64,000 nt of DNA from Pseudomonas alkylphenolica (GTDB lineage: Bacteria > Pseudomonadota > Gammaproteobacteria > Pseudomonadales > Pseudomonadaceae): the NCBI RefSeq assembly GCF_000746525.1, contig NZ_CP009048.1:4033501-4097500 (forward strand), given 5' to 3'. The notes beneath the pieces were generated by a model that saw only the letters and a program-made list of their open reading frames with translations, searched no databases and was not told the origin of the DNA. The position numbers and the translations under genes were made by a program. Shown piece by piece: positions 34,542-43,217 of this stretch. Numbering within the stretch: position 1 is the first letter of the stretch; each line of letters starts with the position of its first letter.

Positions 34542-36005
34542 ATGAAACGTTACCTGTACCTGTGGCACCGCTGGCTGGGCATCGGTCTGTGTCTGTTCAT
34601 GGCCCTGTGGTTTTTCTCGGGCGTGGTCATGCTCTACGTCGGCTATCCCAAGCTGACACCGCGAGAGCACCTGAGCCATCTGCCGGTGCTCAGCCTGCAG
34701 GACTGCTGCGTCGACCTGGCCGTCGCGCTGGCCGCAGCCGATCCGCAGCGAGCCCCCGCAAGCATTCGCCTCAGTACCGTGGCGGGTCAGCCGCGCTACC
34801 TGTTCAGCTATCCGGGCCGCAGCAATGTCGCGGTGGATGCTCGCACGGGCCAGCGCGTGGGCTTCACTGACCGCGAGTGGGCCCTGGCCGCCGCTCGCCA
34901 GTACGATCCATTGGCAGCACCGGTTTATCGGGGGCCGGTGCAGGAAGACCTCTGGAGCCATTCCCGTGCGTTGGATGCCGACCGGCCGATGCAACGGGTA
35001 CAGCTTGCCGATGCCGACGGCACCCTGTTGTACATCTCGGGGCAAACCGGCGCAGTGGTCCGCGATGCCAGCGCGCTGGAACGCGGCTGGAACCGGGTCG
35101 GCGCCTGGCTGCACTGGCTGTACCCGCTGCGTGGCATCGGCCTGGATGGCTGGTGGAGCAATCTGGTGATCTACCTGTCGCTGACGGCCACGCTCATGGC
35201 GGTGCTTGGGGCGGTGATCGGTGTGCTGCGCTGGCGCATCAGCAAACCCTACCGCAGCGGCTCGCGTTCGCCCTATCGGGGGTTTGCCCGCTGGCACCAT
35301 ATCGGTGGTTTGCTGTTTGGTGTGCTGGCGATCACCTGGATCTTCAGTGGCTTGATGTCGATGAATCCCTGGCGGATTTTCAGCAGTTCAACGCCACTGG
35401 ACACCGCGGCGTATCAAGGTGGGCCGTTGCAGGCCCAAGCCTTTCCTGTTTCCGCGCCCGAAGCGCTTTCAAGGTTTGCCGATGAAGGATTGGTGGCGCG
35501 GGAGCTGGAGTGGCGTCTGGTCGGTGGTCAGGGTTATCTGATCGGGCATGACGGTGGGGGTCGTACCCGGGTGCTGTCGATGGTCGATGGGCAGGTGCAT
35601 AACCGCTTGCCGAGGGCGGCGCTGGAACGCGCTGCGCAGGCGATTTTGCCGCAGGGGCGGATGCACAGTGAGCTACTCGATAGCTACGACTTTTACTACT
35701 ACGCACGGGCTGAGCAGAGCATGCTCGGGCATCTGGAAAAGCGTTTGCCGGTGTTGCGGGTGCGCTTTGATGATTCGCAACAGACCTGGTTGCATCTGGA
35801 TCTGTACACCGGGGAAGTGCTTGGTGTGCTCGATCAACCCAAGCGGGTATCACGCTGGTTGTTTGCCTTGTTGCATAGCTGGGACTGGTTGCCGTTGCTG
35901 CAGCGGCGGCCGGTTTGGGATATCTGGATGATTGTCTTCAGTGTTGGAGGGCTGATTCTCAGCGTCAGTGGGGTGGTGTTGGGATGGCGGCGATTGCGTA
36001 AGTAG
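34542..36005 (+). CDS. PepSY-associated transmembrane protein
   Basis: The 487-residue inner-membrane protein starts MKRYLYLWHRWLGIGLCLFM at 34542 (frame open upstream into the TonB gene). It has four or so transmembrane helices with conserved His (LWHRWLGIG; GAWLHWLYPLRGIG; RWHHIGGLLFGVLAITWIFS) and a C-terminal pair ending VVLGWRRLRK. Such proteins follow TonB receptors and are thought to assist siderophore iron reduction or release. The last third has fewer C-ending codons than its neighbours. Confidence 0.85.
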   Translation: MKRYLYLWHRWLGIGLCLFMALWFFSGVVMLYVGYPKLTPREHLSHLPVLSLQDCCVDLAVALAAADPQRAPASIRLSTVAGQPRYLFSYPGRSNVAVDARTGQRVGFTDREWALAAARQYDPLAAPVYRGPVQEDLWSHSRALDADRPMQRVQLADADGTLLYISGQTGAVVRDASALERGWNRVGAWLHWLYPLRGIGLDGWWSNLVIYLSLTATLMAVLGAVIGVLRWRISKPYRSGSRSPYRGFARWHHIGGLLFGVLAITWIFSGLMSMNPWRIFSSSTPLDTAAYQGGPLQAQAFPVSAPEALSRFADEGLVARELEWRLVGGQGYLIGHDGGGRTRVLSMVDGQVHNRLPRAALERAAQAILPQGRMHSELLDSYDFYYYARAEQSMLGHLEKRLPVLRVRFDDSQQTWLHLDLYTGEVLGVLDQPKRVSRWLFALLHSWDWLPLLQRRPVWDIWMIVFSVGGLILSVSGVVLGWRRLRK

Positions 36006-36053
36006 TTCGGGGCCAGCGTAGCGCCCACAGAGAAGCGCGACAGATGCCAGCCT

Positions 36054-36146
36054 CTGTAGGAGCGGATTTATCCGCGATGGGTCGCAGCGCGGCCCCAGAC
36101 AATGGGCCTGCTACGCAGTCCATCGCGGATGAATCCGCTCCTACAG
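36054..36146. repeat. Second REP family (GGAGCGGATTTATCCGCGATG type), inverted pair
   Basis: CTGTAGGAGCGGATTTATCC and its inverted copy GGATGAATCCGCTCCTACAG enclose about 50 bases. This differs from the GGGCTTGCCCC family in the rest of the window. The right arm supplies the stop codon TAG of the minus-strand methyltransferase. Confidence 0.85.
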
Positions 36147-37064
36147 GCGGAACACCAGCGCTTTGAGCCCACCCGCCGGATCGTTATCGGGAAACTCCGG
36201 TGGGTTGGCCAAACGCTCGACAAACACCAGATCCGGCGCCTCCTCAGCCATACCTTCAATCAAAAACTCAGGCCCGATGGCCGGATCATTGACACACGCC
36301 AACACCGTCCCACCGTCAGTCAACAGCTCAGGCAACCGCCGCAAAATCTTGCGGTAATCCTGAGTCAACACAAAGCTGCCTTTCTGAAAGGTCGGCGGAT
36401 CGATAATGATCAGATCATAAGGCCCGGACTTACGCACCTTGCCCCACGACTTGAACAACTCATGCCCGAGAAAACTCACCCGCCCCAGGTCATGACCATT
36501 GAGCCGATGATTATCCCGCCCGCGGCTCAGCGCCGAACGCGCCATATCCAGATTGACCACCTGCTCGGCACCACCGGCAATTGCCGCCACCGAAAACCCA
36601 CAGGTATAGGCAAACAGGTTCAATACCCGCTTGCCCGCCGCCTGCTCACGCACCCAGCGCCGTCCGTAGCGCATGTCGAGAAACAACCCGGTGTTCTGCT
36701 TCAAACCAAGATCCAGCTGATAGCGCAAACCGTCTTCATCAATCAGCCAGTGCTCACTCGGTGAACCCAGCAACCACTGCCCGGGACTGTCGGGCAGGTA
36801 GCGATGCTGGATCAGCATGGCCTGCCCACTCCAGCACGGCGCCTGGGCCAGCGCCAACAGCATCTGCTCCAGCTCCGGCAATTGACCTTCCGGTGGTTCG
36901 CGAAACAGCGACACCAGCAGCACACCCTGCAACCAGTCCACGGTGATCTGCTCAAGCCCCGGCCAGCAGCGCCCGCGGCCATGAAACAACCGGCGGGTTT
37001 CGGCCGGCGCCGGGTCAAGCGCCGCAAGCAGGTGTTGCTGGAGAGTGTCGATCACAGAAGTCAT
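36141..37064 (-). CDS. Class I SAM-dependent methyltransferase (RlmI/RlmK-like)
   Basis: The 307-residue protein starts MTSVIDTLQQHLLAALDPAP at 37064. Motifs match 23S rRNA m5C/m7G methyltransferases without the PUA domain: LKQNTGLFLDMRYGRRWV, KRVLNLFAYTCGFSVAAIAG (SAM-binding motif I), and IIIDPPTFQKGSF (motif IV). The RNA target is unknown. Its TAG stop lies inside the REP at 36141-36146. Confidence 0.88.
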   Translation of the reverse strand: MTSVIDTLQQHLLAALDPAPAETRRLFHGRGRCWPGLEQITVDWLQGVLLVSLFREPPEGQLPELEQMLLALAQAPCWSGQAMLIQHRYLPDSPGQWLLGSPSEHWLIDEDGLRYQLDLGLKQNTGLFLDMRYGRRWVREQAAGKRVLNLFAYTCGFSVAAIAGGAEQVVNLDMARSALSRGRDNHRLNGHDLGRVSFLGHELFKSWGKVRKSGPYDLIIIDPPTFQKGSFVLTQDYRKILRRLPELLTDGGTVLACVNDPAIGPEFLIEGMAEEAPDLVFVERLANPPEFPDNDPAGGLKALVFRL

Positions 37065-37197
37065 GGGCAGATTCAATACAGGAAAGCCGCCTATTCTACC
37101 CTGACCACGCCCACTCGGTAGCGCAACCGGTACGCCACCCGAAACCACCGGGAGCATCTACACTGCCTATCCCACCCTCATCTGCTGGACAACCACC

Positions 37198-37890
37198 ATG
37201 AGCGAAAAACCTAGCATTGTCCTGGTCCACGGCTTCTGGGGCGGCGCCGCCCACTGGAGCAAAGTCATTCTTGAATTGTCACGCCTGGGTTACCGCGACC
37301 TGCACGCCGTGGAAATGCCCCTGACCTCGCTGGCCGATGACGCCGAACGCACACGCAAAATGGTCGCGTCCATTCCTGGCAAGGTGCTGCTGGTCGGTCA
37401 TTCCTATGGCGGCGCGGTGATCACCCAGATGGGTAATCTGCCCAATGTCACCGGCCTGGTGTACATCGCCGCCTTCGCCCCTGACGACGGCGAAAGCCCT
37501 GGCAGCATTACCGGACAAAACCCGCCTGAGGCAGCCGCCAACCTGCAGCCGGATGCGGACGGTTACCTGTGGATCAAACCCGACAAACTCCACGAAAGCT
37601 TCTGCCAGGACCTGAACAAGGACGAAGGGCTGGTCATGAGCGTGACCCAGAAAGCCCCGCTGGCCAGCACCTTCGGTGACACCATCAACAACCCGGCGTG
37701 GAAGCACAAACCTACCTGGTATCAGCTCTCCACCCACGATCGGATGATCGCCCCGGCCAATCAGGAAATGATGTCCAAACGCATGAACCCGAAAGAAGTG
37801 TTGCGCCTGGACGCCAGCCACGCCTCATTGGCCTCGCGGGCTGCCGAAGTGGCAGCGCTGATCGACCGCGCCGCGCTCAGTCCGGCTTGA
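37198..37890 (+). CDS. Alpha/beta hydrolase
   Basis: The 230-residue protein starts SIVLVHGFWGGAAHWSKVIL with an oxyanion-type HGFWGG and has the nucleophile elbow GHSYGG, an acid residue in STHDRMI and a histidine in LDASHASL. It is probably cytoplasmic and resembles AB-hydrolase/esterase proteins of unknown substrate. It converges with the DMT exporter, overlapping 14 bases at the 3' ends. Confidence 0.88.
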   Translation: MSEKPSIVLVHGFWGGAAHWSKVILELSRLGYRDLHAVEMPLTSLADDAERTRKMVASIPGKVLLVGHSYGGAVITQMGNLPNVTGLVYIAAFAPDDGESPGSITGQNPPEAAANLQPDADGYLWIKPDKLHESFCQDLNKDEGLVMSVTQKAPLASTFGDTINNPAWKHKPTWYQLSTHDRMIAPANQEMMSKRMNPKEVLRLDASHASLASRAAEVAALIDRAALSPA

Positions 37891-38782
37891 CCGTCGCAAC
37901 CTTGACCGCCGGTTTGAACCACCAGCCTTGCTGCATACCGGCGGCGGCCAGCAGGATCGTCGCCACCCCCAGCCACTGCAGCGGCGCCAGGCGGTGGTCG
38001 AAGGCGAACCAGTCAACCAAGATCGCCGCGATCGGGTAGATGAACGACAAGGCCCCGGTCAACGCGGTCGGCAGTTTCTGGATGGCACCGTACAGCAGCA
38101 CATACATCACCCCCGTGTGAACGATCCCCAGCGTGACCAGCGAAGCCAGCGCACCGGCCTCGCTGGGCAGGCCCGAGGTATTGGCCCAGGGCGCCAGCAA
38201 CAGGATGCCGGTGCACACCTGGATCAACGCAATCAGGTGCGGTGGCGTACCACTCAGACGCTTGATGATCAACGCCGCCAGCGCATACAGGAACGCCGCG
38301 CCCAGAGCCAGGCCGATCCCCAACAGATAGTCATTACCGCTGCCGCCCTGGCTGCCGTGGGCGCTGACAATCGCCAGCATCCCGGCAAACGACAGCGCCA
38401 GCCAGAACAGCTTCTGCACGGTGATCTTCTCACCGAGAAACACTGCCGCCAGCCCCACCAGCATGAACGGCTGGACGTTGTACACCGCGGTACCGATGGC
38501 AATCGAAGCCCGCGAGTAGGAGGCGAACAACAACACCCAGTTGCCGACGATCGCCACACCACTGAGCACTGCAAGGGCGAAGGTGGCCAAGGTCAGAATG
38601 CCGGGCTTGAGAAAGCCCATGGCCAGGCAGATCAACAGCAAGGTGCCAGCGCCAAACACGCAGCGCCAGAACACCACATCCAGCACCGGTTGCCCGGACA
38701 CCAGCACAAACCAGCCAATAGTCCCCGAGATCAGCATCGCGGCGACCATTTCCAGCGAACCACGGCGTATTGAACTGTCCAT
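37877..38782 (-). CDS. EamA/DMT-family transporter
   Basis: This inner-membrane protein of 301 residues has ten predicted helices and two EamA repeats (MLISGTIGWFVLVSGQPVLD; AVYNVQPFMLVGLAAVFLGE; LIALIQVCTGILLLAPW; GALSFIYPIAAILVDWF). Such proteins export amino acids or other metabolites. ATG 38782 is preferred because AGGAGG is optimally spaced; a GTG one codon earlier is too close. It is divergent from an Lrp-family regulator, which probably controls it. Confidence 0.9.
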   Translation of the reverse strand: MDSSIRRGSLEMVAAMLISGTIGWFVLVSGQPVLDVVFWRCVFGAGTLLLICLAMGFLKPGILTLATFALAVLSGVAIVGNWVLLFASYSRASIAIGTAVYNVQPFMLVGLAAVFLGEKITVQKLFWLALSFAGMLAIVSAHGSQGGSGNDYLLGIGLALGAAFLYALAALIIKRLSGTPPHLIALIQVCTGILLLAPWANTSGLPSEAGALASLVTLGIVHTGVMYVLLYGAIQKLPTALTGALSFIYPIAAILVDWFAFDHRLAPLQWLGVATILLAAAGMQQGWWFKPAVKVATVKPD

Positions 38783-38878
38783 CACTCACCTCCTGAACGA
38801 TGGCTAAATTATGCGAGCCTGGCGCTGCCTGCTCCAGTGGATTAAACAGGCTAAACTGCAAAGACACCTTTACTATCA

Positions 38879-38900
38879 AGGCAGATTTCGCAATCTGCCT
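38879..38900. promoter_or_regulatory. Perfect palindrome AGGCAGATT-TCGC-AATCTGCCT ahead of the Lrp gene
   Basis: The 9-bp arms are perfect around a 4-base centre. It ends 12 bases before the Lrp-family start codon, in the gap shared with the divergent exporter. It may be an operator or an RNA hairpin. Confidence 0.55.
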
Positions 38901-38912
38901 AACGAGACTGAG

Positions 38913-39350
38913 ATGACCGACGATATCGACCAGTTGTTGATAAAGGCGCTGATGGAAGACTCGCGCCGCTCGCTCAAGGCCCTGGCGCAGCTCAGCGGTT
39001 TGTCTGCACCCAGCGTCAGCGAACGCCTGCGCCGCCTTGAGGAACGCGGTGTACTCAAAGGCTACACGGTCGAAATCGACCCGCGCTGCTTTGGTTATCA
39101 GTTGCAGGCAATCGTGCGGGTGCGACCGTTGCCGGGGCAGTTGCAGGAAGTGGAGCGGCAGATCATGGCCATTCCCGAGTTCACTGAGTGCGACAAGGTC
39201 ACCGGTGATGACTGTTTTATCGCCCGCTTGCATGTGCGCTCGATGGAGCAGTTGGACACGGTGCTGGACAAGCTCAACAGCCATGCCGAGACCAACACCG
39301 CAATCGTGAAAAAAACACCGGTCAAGCGGCGCTTGCCGCCGATGGGGTAA
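38913..39350 (+). CDS. Lrp/AsnC-family regulator
   Basis: The 145-residue product starts MTDDIDQLLIKALMEDSRRS at 38913. Residues 1-60 form the AsnC helix-turn-helix (LKALAQLSGLSAPSVSERLRRLEERG), and the rest is the RAM ligand-binding domain (VRVRPLPGQLQEVERQIMAI; CDKVTGDDCFIARLHV). It probably senses an amino acid and controls the divergent DMT exporter. The frame extends upstream but carries no good start. Confidence 0.9.
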   Translation: MTDDIDQLLIKALMEDSRRSLKALAQLSGLSAPSVSERLRRLEERGVLKGYTVEIDPRCFGYQLQAIVRVRPLPGQLQEVERQIMAIPEFTECDKVTGDDCFIARLHVRSMEQLDTVLDKLNSHAETNTAIVKKTPVKRRLPPMG

Positions 39351-39357
39351 CACCTCC

Positions 39358-39429
39358 GGTGGGAGCGGGCTTGCCCCGCGATTGCAGTATTTCAGTCAAA
39401 TCGCATCGCGGGGCAAGCCCGCTCCCACC
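39358..39429. repeat. REP pair (outward class)
   Basis: GGTGGGAGCGGGCTTGCCCC and its inverted copy lie between the convergent Lrp and histidine phosphatase genes. Confidence 0.88.
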
Positions 39430-39435
39430 CTTTGA

Positions 39436-40098
39436 TCAGCTTGGGCAACTATGCTCGCCGTTGTTCAGGCCTTGCTTGTAGTTGCGGCTAAGCAGACTGG
39501 CCTTGCCGTCGTGCCAGGTCAGGGTCAGGACGTACAGCGAGTCAAAATCGTCGCCATCCCAGTCCTCTGTAATCACCCGCTTCTCACCCAGGGCCTTGCC
39601 GGCCACGGTATTGATCAGTTCGGGCAGGTAACCGTGGGACCAGGCGGTGTAGACGGTGGCATTGCGGTATTTGTCCTGCAGCAACTCGTCGGCCAGTGCG
39701 CCGGTGTCGTTGGCGCCAAAGTCGATGTTCACCGGCAGGCCAAGCTTGATGGCGCTCGGGCTGATGGTCATCAATGGGCGGATGTAGCTGTAAGCGTCAT
39801 CCTTGCTGCCTTCTTCAACGTGGCGAGACGGATTGGCGGCGAACACATAGTCGGCCTTGCCGAACTTCTCCGGGAGCAAGGTGGCCAGGTCCAGGGCGCG
39901 ATTCAGGCCTTGGCAGTTAAGCTGGCCCAGACCTTCCCCCGGTTTTTCCGCATGGCGCAGGAACACCAGAGTCTGGACGCCGTCCACTGGCTCGGCGCGG
40001 CTTTCGACGGCTTCCACGGCCAGCAGCGTGACACCACCGAGCAGGGCCATAGAACACAAGGCATGGCGGTGGCGTTTGAACAGGGTCGACAACTTCAT
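39436..40098 (-). CDS. Histidine phosphatase-family protein, exported
   Basis: The 220-residue protein has an N-terminal hydrophobic signal or anchor (CSMALLGGVTLLAVEAVESR). It contains the catalytic RHAEKP motif (TLVFLRHAEKPGEGLGQLNC) of the phosphoglycerate mutase-like superfamily. The second active-site histidine may be in TAWSHGYLPEL. The substrate is unknown; a phosphatase acting outside the cytoplasm is likely. Confidence 0.8.
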   Translation of the reverse strand: MKLSTLFKRHRHALCSMALLGGVTLLAVEAVESRAEPVDGVQTLVFLRHAEKPGEGLGQLNCQGLNRALDLATLLPEKFGKADYVFAANPSRHVEEGSKDDAYSYIRPLMTISPSAIKLGLPVNIDFGANDTGALADELLQDKYRNATVYTAWSHGYLPELINTVAGKALGEKRVITEDWDGDDFDSLYVLTLTWHDGKASLLSRNYKQGLNNGEHSCPS

Positions 40099-40308
40099 GG
40101 TGCGGGCTCTTTACGGCAAAAAGGGATAACGCTGGCCCGCGTATGACACGCCGCGGCCGAGGCCGCGGGTGATCCCTGTCTGTTGTTCCATCCGTGGAGC
40201 GGGCTAACTGAGAGTGCGAGAATCCCGTTTGGTTCGATCCCTGACTGCTCAACCCTGAGCACGAGTGACTTTAGTGCCGTGATGTTGCCGGATTAAGACA
40301 GGCGCCTG

Positions 40309-40647
40309 TCACTCGTCGCGGGTCAGGACTTCCAGCAACTCGATCTCGAACGTCAGGTTCGAATGTGGCGTGATCGCACCCATGCTGCGCTCGCCATAAG
40401 CCAGGTGAGACGGCACCACCAGCTTGCGCTTGCCGCCGACCTTCATGCCCATCAGGCCCTGATCCCAGCCCTTGATGACCCGGCCAGTGCCGATCACACA
40501 CTGGAACGGTTTGCCGCGATCGTAGGACGAGTCGAATTTCGTGCCGTCTTCCAGCCAGCCGGTGTACTGGGTGGTAATCAGCGCACCCTTGACCGCTTCC
40601 TTGCCTTCGCCCAGCTGGATATCGATGATTTGCAGTTCGCTGCTCAT
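40309..40647 (-). CDS. FKBP-type peptidyl-prolyl cis-trans isomerase
   Basis: The 112-residue single-domain FKBP speeds proline isomerisation in folding proteins. Family motifs are VKGALITTQYTGWLEDGTKF, FQCVIGTGRVIKGWDQGLMG and YGERSMGAITPHSNLTFEIE. It has no signal peptide, so it is cytoplasmic. GAGG lies 8 bases before the ATG. The 40099-40308 gap beside it holds a GC-rich stem (CCGCGGCC..GGCCGCGG, near 40151) and no gene. Confidence 0.93.
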   Translation of the reverse strand: MSSELQIIDIQLGEGKEAVKGALITTQYTGWLEDGTKFDSSYDRGKPFQCVIGTGRVIKGWDQGLMGMKVGGKRKLVVPSHLAYGERSMGAITPHSNLTFEIELLEVLTRDE

Positions 40648-40720
40648 GCGTGACCTCGTGGTATGCCTTTAATCGCAGCCTTTTCTCAGGATTGAATGAG
40701 TTTTGCAAGGAGCAGCAGTC

Positions 40721-40792
40721 TGTGGGAGCGGGCTTGACCCGCGATTGCGGTGTATCAGTCAAGTCGCCTCGCGGGGCAAGCCCGCTCCCACC
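40721..40792. repeat. REP pair (outward class) running into a DMT gene
   Basis: The left copy has the GACCCGCGAT variant. The right copy (about 40765-40792) is inside the minus-strand exporter and encodes its last residues before the TGA at 40759. Confidence 0.88.
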
Positions 40793-41775
40793 GCAGGCCC
40801 GTGCTGACGCATCGACCAGCAAACGCCGCCGATCACCAGGAGGATTGCCGCAGCCTCCAGCAGGCTCGGCCCGCTTTGCCGCCAGATGAAGGCATAGAGC
40901 AAGGCAAACAGGGTTTCAAAGACGATCAGTTGGCCGCTCAAGGTCAACGGCATGCGCTTGGACGCGGCATTCCACAGCAGCGCCGCCAGCCACGAGCCAA
41001 AAACCGCGCAGCCCAGGCTGTAAAGCCAGAACAGCCACCAGCGCTCGGCCGACGCCTGCACCTGAAGCTGTGACGGCTGCCACAGTGCGATAACCGCCAC
41101 CAGCACCAGGCTGAACACCCCGGTCATCACGCCGCACAACACCGACCATTGATGACTGTCGAAATGTCCGCACTGTTTGAGATATCGGCTGTTGTTAACC
41201 GCGTACCAGGTCCAGCAGGCCAAGGCTGCCAGAGCGTAGAGCACACCCGCGACTTTGTCGCCCGCCGCGCCCGGTTCAACGGCAAAGGTCTGCAGGTTGA
41301 TGCACAGCATACCGGCAAGAATCAGCAGCAGCGGCGCGAACAACTGTTTGAGCGCTACCCCGCCGCTGTCATGGCGACCATACAGGGTAATGGTCAGTGG
41401 CAACACACCGACAATCAGCGAAGCGGGCGCTACGCCAAGGCGCTGGATAGCCGCCACCAGGCAGATGAAATACAGCAGGTTGCCGACCAGGGCCAAGCGC
41501 CCCAGCATCCACAGATCGGCCAGGGTCAGTTTTCCGAGGGCCTTGCGCATCGGCAGCGCGAGTACCAGCGTCACCCCCCCGAACAGCACAAAGCGCGCAC
41601 AACTGAGCAACACCGGACTGAACTCTGGCAACAACTGCGGCACCATCAGCACCAGCCCCCACATCGCCCCGGCTACCCCGGCGTAGGCCACACCCTGTTT
41701 CACTTGCCCGCTCCTGTTCAAAGAAGTGCGCAGGCTACCGTTTGGCCGTCGTCCGGACAAAAGATCATTAGGCAT
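40759..41775 (-). CDS. EamA/DMT-family transporter with REP-encoded C-terminus
   Basis: The 338-residue inner-membrane protein has ten helices (GVAYAGVAGAMWGLVLMVPQ; LLYFICLVAAIQRLGVAPAS; LYALAALACWTWYAVNNSRY). The start MPNDLLSGRRPNGSLRTSLN at 41775 is preferred, since a longer frame would overlap the divergent LysR gene. The last residues, AVGAGLPREAT, are translated from a REP copy, so the repeat has replaced or extended the natural end. It is divergent from the LysR regulator, which may control it. Confidence 0.88.
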   Translation of the reverse strand: MPNDLLSGRRPNGSLRTSLNRSGQVKQGVAYAGVAGAMWGLVLMVPQLLPEFSPVLLSCARFVLFGGVTLVLALPMRKALGKLTLADLWMLGRLALVGNLLYFICLVAAIQRLGVAPASLIVGVLPLTITLYGRHDSGGVALKQLFAPLLLILAGMLCINLQTFAVEPGAAGDKVAGVLYALAALACWTWYAVNNSRYLKQCGHFDSHQWSVLCGVMTGVFSLVLVAVIALWQPSQLQVQASAERWWLFWLYSLGCAVFGSWLAALLWNAASKRMPLTLSGQLIVFETLFALLYAFIWRQSGPSLLEAAAILLVIGGVCWSMRQHGPAVGAGLPREAT

Positions 41776-41781
41776 GCAGGC

Positions 41782-41796
41782 ATTCCTGTATGGAAT
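41782..41796. promoter_or_regulatory. ATTCC-N5-GGAAT palindrome in the DMT/LysR gap
   Basis: This symmetric 15-base element in the 82-base divergent gap fits a LysR-type operator layout. ATTCC recurs at 41834 just before the LysR start. Confidence 0.4.
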
Positions 41797-41857
41797 GGCT
41801 TTCAGCCTGTAAGTATCGACTTTATGATGCAGCCATTCCTCAGAACGGATTGCCAGC

Positions 41858-42751
41858 ATGAGTCGTTTCAGCCGCCACCTGCCCCCGCTGGACACCCTGA
41901 TCGCTTTTGAAGCAGTGGTGCGCACCGGCAGTTTCACCCGCGCCGCCAGCGAGCTTTACCTGACGCAAAGCGCAGTGAGCAAACAGATCAAGCTGCTGGA
42001 ACAACACCTCGGCGCCGTACTGTTCGAACGCCGGGCCCGCGGCATCGCCCTGACCTCGGCCGGAGAAGGCTTCAACGCAATTGTCGAACCGATGCTGGAG
42101 AGCCTGCTGGCCAACGTGCTGCGCCTGAAAGCCGGCCATAGCAGTCGCAATGTCAGCGTCATCTGCACTCATGCCGTTGCTCAGTACTGGCTGTTCCCGC
42201 GTCTGCTGCGCTTTAACGAACAGCATCCCGAACTGACCGTGAACATCCACGCCAGTAACGAGATCAGTGAAAGCGATATCGCCCACTACGATTTCGGCAT
42301 TCTCTATGGCCATGGCCACTGGAGTTCACTCAAGGCCGACAAGCTGTTCGACGAAACCATCTACCCGATCGCCAGCGTCAAGCGCGCCCTGCCGGCGATC
42401 GACTCGCTGCAGGCGCTGCAAACCTTGCCGCTGATTCAACTGGATGCCTCGGCCTGGAACTGCCTGGACTGGCAGGACTGGTTCAGCCACCAAGGGCTGC
42501 GCTACCGGGCGCCCGCCGATGCGGTGACCTTCAACCAGGTCAATCTGGTGTTCGAAGCGGTGTTGCAAGGCATGGGGGTGGGGCTTGGCTGGGAATTCAT
42601 GGCCCGCGAGCGCATCGACCAGGGTTCGATCCGCCAGGTATCGGCGTTTGTCGTACACACCGGGCAAGCCGACTATCTGGTGCACGACAAACAGGCCCCC
42701 TGCTCGCCAGCGGCGCAGGTGTTTGCAGACTGGTTGCTGGCGCTCAATTGA
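41858..42751 (+). CDS. LysR-family regulator (GcvA-like)
   Basis: The 297-residue protein has the LysR helix-turn-helix at about 10-70 (LIAFEAVVRTGSFTRAASEL; TQSAVSKQIKLLEQHLGAVL) and a periplasmic-binding-like effector domain. It resembles GcvA-type members. It is divergent from the EamA exporter and overlaps the convergent GFA gene by 8 bases. Confidence 0.9.
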   Translation: MSRFSRHLPPLDTLIAFEAVVRTGSFTRAASELYLTQSAVSKQIKLLEQHLGAVLFERRARGIALTSAGEGFNAIVEPMLESLLANVLRLKAGHSSRNVSVICTHAVAQYWLFPRLLRFNEQHPELTVNIHASNEISESDIAHYDFGILYGHGHWSSLKADKLFDETIYPIASVKRALPAIDSLQALQTLPLIQLDASAWNCLDWQDWFSHQGLRYRAPADAVTFNQVNLVFEAVLQGMGVGLGWEFMARERIDQGSIRQVSAFVVHTGQADYLVHDKQAPCSPAAQVFADWLLALN

Positions 42752-43151
42752 ACAGCGCTTCGACTTCGGCCCGGGTCATGGTTTTCGTATCGTTGGCAAA
42801 GCAGTAGTACACTGGCTTCTCGTCGATGTACACCTGCAGGTCGAAGACCCAGTCGGTATCGCCTTCCAGTACCCCCACCGATACCGACTCGAACTTGCCA
42901 CTCTTCAAGCGGTACAGCAGATGCGTACCGCACTTGCCGCAAAAACAGCGCTGCGCCCACTCGGAAGAGTCATAGAACACTGGCGTCCCGGCAGTAAATG
43001 TCACCGGTTCCGAACAGATCACCGAAAACAGCGGTCCACTACCCCATTTGCGGCACATGCTGCAATGGCAGGCGTCGACACTGGCTTTTTCCAGGCTGAC
43101 ACTGAATTTGACGGCACCGCACAGGCAGCTGCCGTGTTTGATCAGGGACAT
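42744..43151 (-). CDS. GFA (glutathione-dependent formaldehyde-activating)-family protein
   Basis: The 135-residue protein has the zinc-binding pattern GSCLCGAVKF, ACHCSMCRKWG and CFCGKCGTHL, the three cysteine groups of the GFA fold. The name comes from a formaldehyde-glutathione enzyme, but many members have other unknown functions. AAGGAG sets the start at ATG 43151; the longer TTG start is less likely. Confidence 0.9.
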   Translation of the reverse strand: MSLIKHGSCLCGAVKFSVSLEKASVDACHCSMCRKWGSGPLFSVICSEPVTFTAGTPVFYDSSEWAQRCFCGKCGTHLLYRLKSGKFESVSVGVLEGDTDWVFDLQVYIDEKPVYYCFANDTKTMTRAEVEALFN

Positions 43152-43217
43152 GATCAAGGCTCCTTGCTGGGATGGAGGGACTCAGTCTAGCAGCTGACTG
43201 GACGCCCCCTTCGCCGG

